A stretch of 64,000 nucleotides of DNA, from assembly GCF_041146395.1 (NCBI RefSeq), contig NC_090989.1, forward strand, positions 124,805,501 to 124,869,500. Direction: 5' to 3'. The translations under genes were made by a program, and so were the position numbers. The stretch comes from Eulemur rufifrons (taxonomy: Eukaryota > Chordata > Mammalia > Primates > Lemuridae). Position 1 is the stretch's first letter; each line of letters begins with the position of its first letter. Under the pieces are notes generated by a model, which was not told the origin of the DNA, did not search any database, and was given only the letters and a program-made list of their open reading frames with translations. Positions 60,820-64,000 of this stretch are shown here, in pieces.

Positions 60820-60882
60820 CTGTGAGCCTGGAGATCCATGCTGTCCTTGGTAACCTCGTTCACCAGACTCTCCAAGCACACC
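60820..60882 (-). CDS. COL6A4: COL6A4 collagenous exon, 63 bp
   Basis: The reverse complement reads GVLGESGERGYQGQHGSPGSQ in full, which is seven Gly-X-Y triplets, and it is flanked by an acceptor ...attttgacag. It starts with a Gly codon and is phase 0 at both ends, as is usual for collagen VI helix exons. The donor is gttgta, which departs from the usual GTRAGT. It is the most 5' exon I can find in the window; the next one upstream must lie beyond 64000. Confidence 0.88.
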
Positions 60883-61985
60883 CTGTCAAAATGAACAAAA
60901 CTTAAAGTGAGTCCAGTTCTTCAGGCACCTTTAGTGCTCCTGTTGAAGACATCCTTCTCTGTAAGATGTCACTTAAAAGCTACAAGAGAAAAACTCAAAT
61001 AAGATTTGACTGGTTGTGATCAATCCTCTCAGAAAATGGAGTTGGAAGGGAACTGTGGGGTGTTTCCACTTACATTGGAAAAATGCAAGACCAGATTCTT
61101 ACAACCTTTTCCAGTCTTTGGATATCTCCTTCCAACATCTCAGCTAGTAATGTAAACAAAAATACTTTGTTTAAATAACCCCAACTCTTATTTGTATAAT
61201 AACTGGTTCCTAAAAGCATGGACCTTCCTTTTAAGGCATATGAGCTAAATGCTCAAAGGTGTTAAGGACCCTTATCCCATGCAAGGAAACGCAGAACATC
61301 GAACACAGCAACAAACGTGGCTCTCTGAAAAAAAGGCACACAATGCACATGGAAAAATAACAGAGAACTGGCTTTAAGACTCCAAAGATCCTTATAGCAC
61401 TAAGCTAGTTCTTTGGGCAAAGGGTGAGCTATTCAAATGACTCATTCAAAACTGATTTAATTTTTCCTCCTAATTAATATTTTTATTTCTATAGATAAGA
61501 TACATCTTCAAAGATTGAGGACAACACCCATTTTGTGAATTATTCTGCCTTCTTTTGCATGTTGTTGACATGTTAACTAGCTCACTAATTATTCACAGAT
61601 GTGCAAAGAGCGAAAACTTCAAACTCAGAACTAATCAATATGTGGATCAATTACTTGTGCTTCTTAAGTTTTTAAAACTATCCAGCACTTCTATTGAACA
61701 TTCCTGCTATATTATTCTGCCTTTCAAGAGATGATTTCTGAATTTATAAATATGAACCAAGTTTTAAAAGGAATGTAGCTAGAAATTTTGAACCAGGTTG
61801 TAAAACGTCGTCTAATGTATGTATCATATCAGTGACATTCATAATGCAATATTTATGAGAATAATGTGGCTATATATAGCAAAGTTCAGACTCTTTTATT
61901 ATAACTCCACTCTTATACATTTATATTACAGAAATAATTTCAGCAAAGCAATAGCAAGAGCAAAACAAAAAAAACATAACAAAGT
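60883..61985. other. Intron DNA, nothing recognised
   Basis: I looked for a further Gly-X-Y exon here on the minus strand and found none. Confidence 0.35.
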
Positions 61986-61989
61986 TTCT

Positions 61990-62720
61990 CTTCATACCAT
62001 TGACCATGATATTTAACAAAATAGAAATTACCTACATGTCCAACAGAATAATAGTTTAGTAAATCATAGTACTTCAACAGAGTAAAAGATAATGTATTGA
62101 AATGATAATAGGAAGATTAGGAAACAAAGAAGCAGAATAAAGACATCTGCACCCGAATGTTTATGGCAGCACTATTGCAAGGGTGTGGAAACAACCCAAG
62201 TGCCCATTAATTCATGCGTGAATTATTAAAATTTGGTATATGTATACGATGGAATATTACTCAATTATAAGAAACGACAGTGATCTAGCACCTCTTATAT
62301 TTTCCTGGATAGAGCTTGAGCCCATCCTCCGAAGTGAGGTATCACAAGAATGGAAGAATAGGCTCCATGTGTACTCGCCATCAAATTGGCACTAACTGAG
62401 CAACACTATGGTGCTCACATGGTAGTAATATTCTTCAGGGATTAGGGGGTTGGGGGTGGGTAAACTCACAACTAATGGATATGGTGAGCATTGTAGGGGG
62501 AAAAGGCATGCCTCAAATCATGGTTTGGGTGTGGCAAAGTCATAACATGTAACCAAAATGTTTGTACCCCCATAATATACTGAAATAAATAAATTAATTA
62601 AATAAAATGGTATATACATTATGATAACCCTTTATTTTTAATACAAGTAAAGGGAACACACAAACATGAAAATTATTGCAGAAGGATGGTGCATTTATGG
62701 ACATTTAAAAAAATCAATAA
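61990..62720 (+). mobile_element. Old L1 3' region carrying a nested strepsirrhine-type L1 (about 62105-62608)
   Basis: The outer part resembles an old L1 (aattacctacatgtccaaca, tgattgtcaacaga-like text around 62040). The inner part is younger: gcacccgaatgtttatggca, catgtgtactcgccatcaaa, gtaaccaaaatgtttgtacc, ataatatactgaaataaata. The inner element is 5' truncated, in plus orientation, and keeps the A-rich tail. Confidence 0.7.
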
Positions 62721-62917
62721 ATTATGATAAAATTCTTAATTTTATCATAAACAACAAATTTGAAGTCTTGCTTATTGCCAAAAAAAATCTATGCATCAAT
62801 TTGTTTGTCATAAATGCAATCTTTTCCATACATGAAATTTTATTTAGAGTTCTATTTTATTATACATCTTGAAAAAGCCAGCAGATCTAATTTTATAGAC
62901 AATAATGAGACATGTTT

Positions 62918-63228
62918 TCTTTCTTTTTTTTTTTTTTTTTTTGAAACAGGGTCTCACTCTATTGCCCAGGAGACAGTGCAGTGGCAACATCATAGCCTAC
63001 TGCAACCTCAAACTCCTGGGCTCAAGCGATCCTCCTGTATCAGCTTCCCAAGTAGCTGGGACTACAGGCACGTACCATCATGCCCAGCTAACTTTTTTTT
63101 TTTTATTTTAGAGATGGGATCTCACTATGTTGCTCAGGCTGGTCTTGTATTCCTGGCCTTAAGCCATCTTCTCACCTCAGCCTCTCAAAATGCTAGGATT
63201 ATAAGCATGAGCCACCATGCCCAGCCAA
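62918..63228 (-). repeat. Alu SINE, antisense
   Basis: T-tail, then tctattgcccaggagacagt, caaactcctgggctcaagcg, gtagctgggactacaggcac and the end gagccaccatgcccagcc. Older than the Alu at 24194. Flanks agacatgttttc and agacacattttc suggest a decayed duplication. Confidence 0.88.
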
Positions 63229-64000
63229 GACACATTTTCGCAAGGTCAAGGGAAGGCTATAAATTGGAGTTCAGCACGTCTGTAACCTATATTCTTCTAG
63301 TAGGTCTGGCTTATCTTTAGCAAGTTACAGCCTCAGAACATGACCAGCATTCCAACATTTGGCCAACTAGAAAATCACTGACATGGTAGATAAACCCAGT
63401 TCAACCTGAAGCCCATAAATATTTATGATTTTATCTCTCATTTAAAAAATCAAAACTTGAATAGGAATAAGAGCAAACCCCTATAGGGACTCAGCAGGAT
63501 TACAATATATCAAAGGGAGAAGCTTTCAATTAAATATGCTAGTTTGCACATGTTTCTCTTTGTTCCCAGGATGAGAGGATGCTATTCCAAAATCTGCCCC
63601 AATAAGAACATTGTATAAGCCCAGAGAGCAATCATTCTGAATAAGAATGGGAGTACAGAGGGCTCAGGAGGGATGAATCCAAGAAAAATAATCCTCAGGT
63701 GTTTGAATATATTGTGAGATTATCATTTCTGCCAAAAAGCTTTGTGATTCATTAGTAATAGGCACATAGAACACATAATAAATGGGGAAAAGAATGATTC
63801 AAGGAAAACAAAAGTTATAAAGCTATAAATAATATTTACCTAGCTATCCTGTGAACAATGAATTGATCACCAAAAGTGGAGAAAATAAGTATGTTGCAAG
63901 GATGGGTTTTAGGGAAGTATATGGAGAAGGAGGTGGAGAGGGTAAGAAAGTTAAATCCTCATCCTACATAGTAAGAAAGTAATAAAAAAAACTGAGATAA
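63229..64000. other. COL6A4 intron, nothing recognised
   Basis: No Gly-X-Y exon or clear repeat before the end of the window. Confidence 0.35.

Larger units (their letters stand above)
25330..64000 (-). other. COL6A4: COL6A4 gene body, 3' half (collagen VI alpha-4 chain)
   Basis: This is the gene-level entry for sixteen coding segments read on the minus strand. The domain order is Gly-X-Y triple helix, Cys linker, VWA (C1), Cys-rich linker, VWA (C2), short unique region, Kunitz domain, stop. From family knowledge, the alpha-3 and alpha-4 chains end in a Kunitz domain, and alpha-3 has a fibronectin III domain before it. None is visible here, so alpha-4 is preferred; COL28A1 has only one VWA after its helix. 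Summed coding length is 2424 bases, divisible by three, and every junction phase matches. The seven N-terminal VWA domains, the first half of the helix and the promoter must lie beyond 64000. The product would be a secreted extracellular-matrix chain that assembles with alpha-1 and alpha-2(VI). The symbol rests on domain order, not on a database search. Confidence 0.85.

Overview
This window is nuclear DNA from a primate, most likely a strepsirrhine (lemur or galago). It is AT-rich, has no dense ORFs, and is packed with LINE-1, Alu, MIR, MaLR-type LTR and hAT remnants. The Alu at 24194-24523 and the several LINE-1 3' ends that carry a G-rich 3' UTR and a 'tttgtacccc' tail are the kinds I associate with strepsirrhines. 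The species call is inference.

The only protein-coding gene I can support lies on the minus strand from about 64000 (its 5' half is outside the window) down to about 25330. I assemble 16 coding segments. They are nine Gly-X-Y exons (47665-60882), a short Cys-containing exon (46632-46668), two large von Willebrand factor A (VWA) exons (43693-44231 and 32984-33736) joined by an 85-base exon, two small linker exons, and a terminal Kunitz exon with a stop codon (25839-26020). All intron phases agree. The joined coding length is 2424 bases (807 residues plus stop) with no internal stop. A triple helix followed by two VWA domains, a short unique region and one Kunitz domain, with no fibronectin III domain, fits the collagen VI alpha-4 chain (COL6A4). 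That gene is split into two pseudogenes in humans, so an apparently intact 3' half in a primate is the main biological point here.

Layout. 1-25 kb is downstream of the gene and almost all repeats: L1 tails, an ERV1-like LTR, an old Alu, a HAL1 element, a large L1M, a 61-base near-perfect inverted repeat around rearranged L1 pieces, a degenerate Charlie-type hAT transposon with BED-finger and transposase relics, and a nested L1 that shows a target-site duplication, a 5' inversion and an apparent 3' transduction. 25-44 kb holds the Kunitz, unique and VWA exons, with a GC-rich VWA exon in AT-rich surroundings. 44-61 kb holds the collagenous exons, spaced by introns with MIR, L1, MER5A and a GGT/GAT minisatellite. 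61-64 kb is intron with a nested L1 and an Alu.

I saw no CRISPR array, operon, tRNA or rRNA gene, or second conserved protein gene. The most unusual items are the in-frame primate COL6A4 end, a possible proprotein-convertase site just before a Kunitz domain with a Gln at P1, a second donor site that would remove the Kunitz domain, the 3'-transducing L1, and the 61-base inverted repeat.
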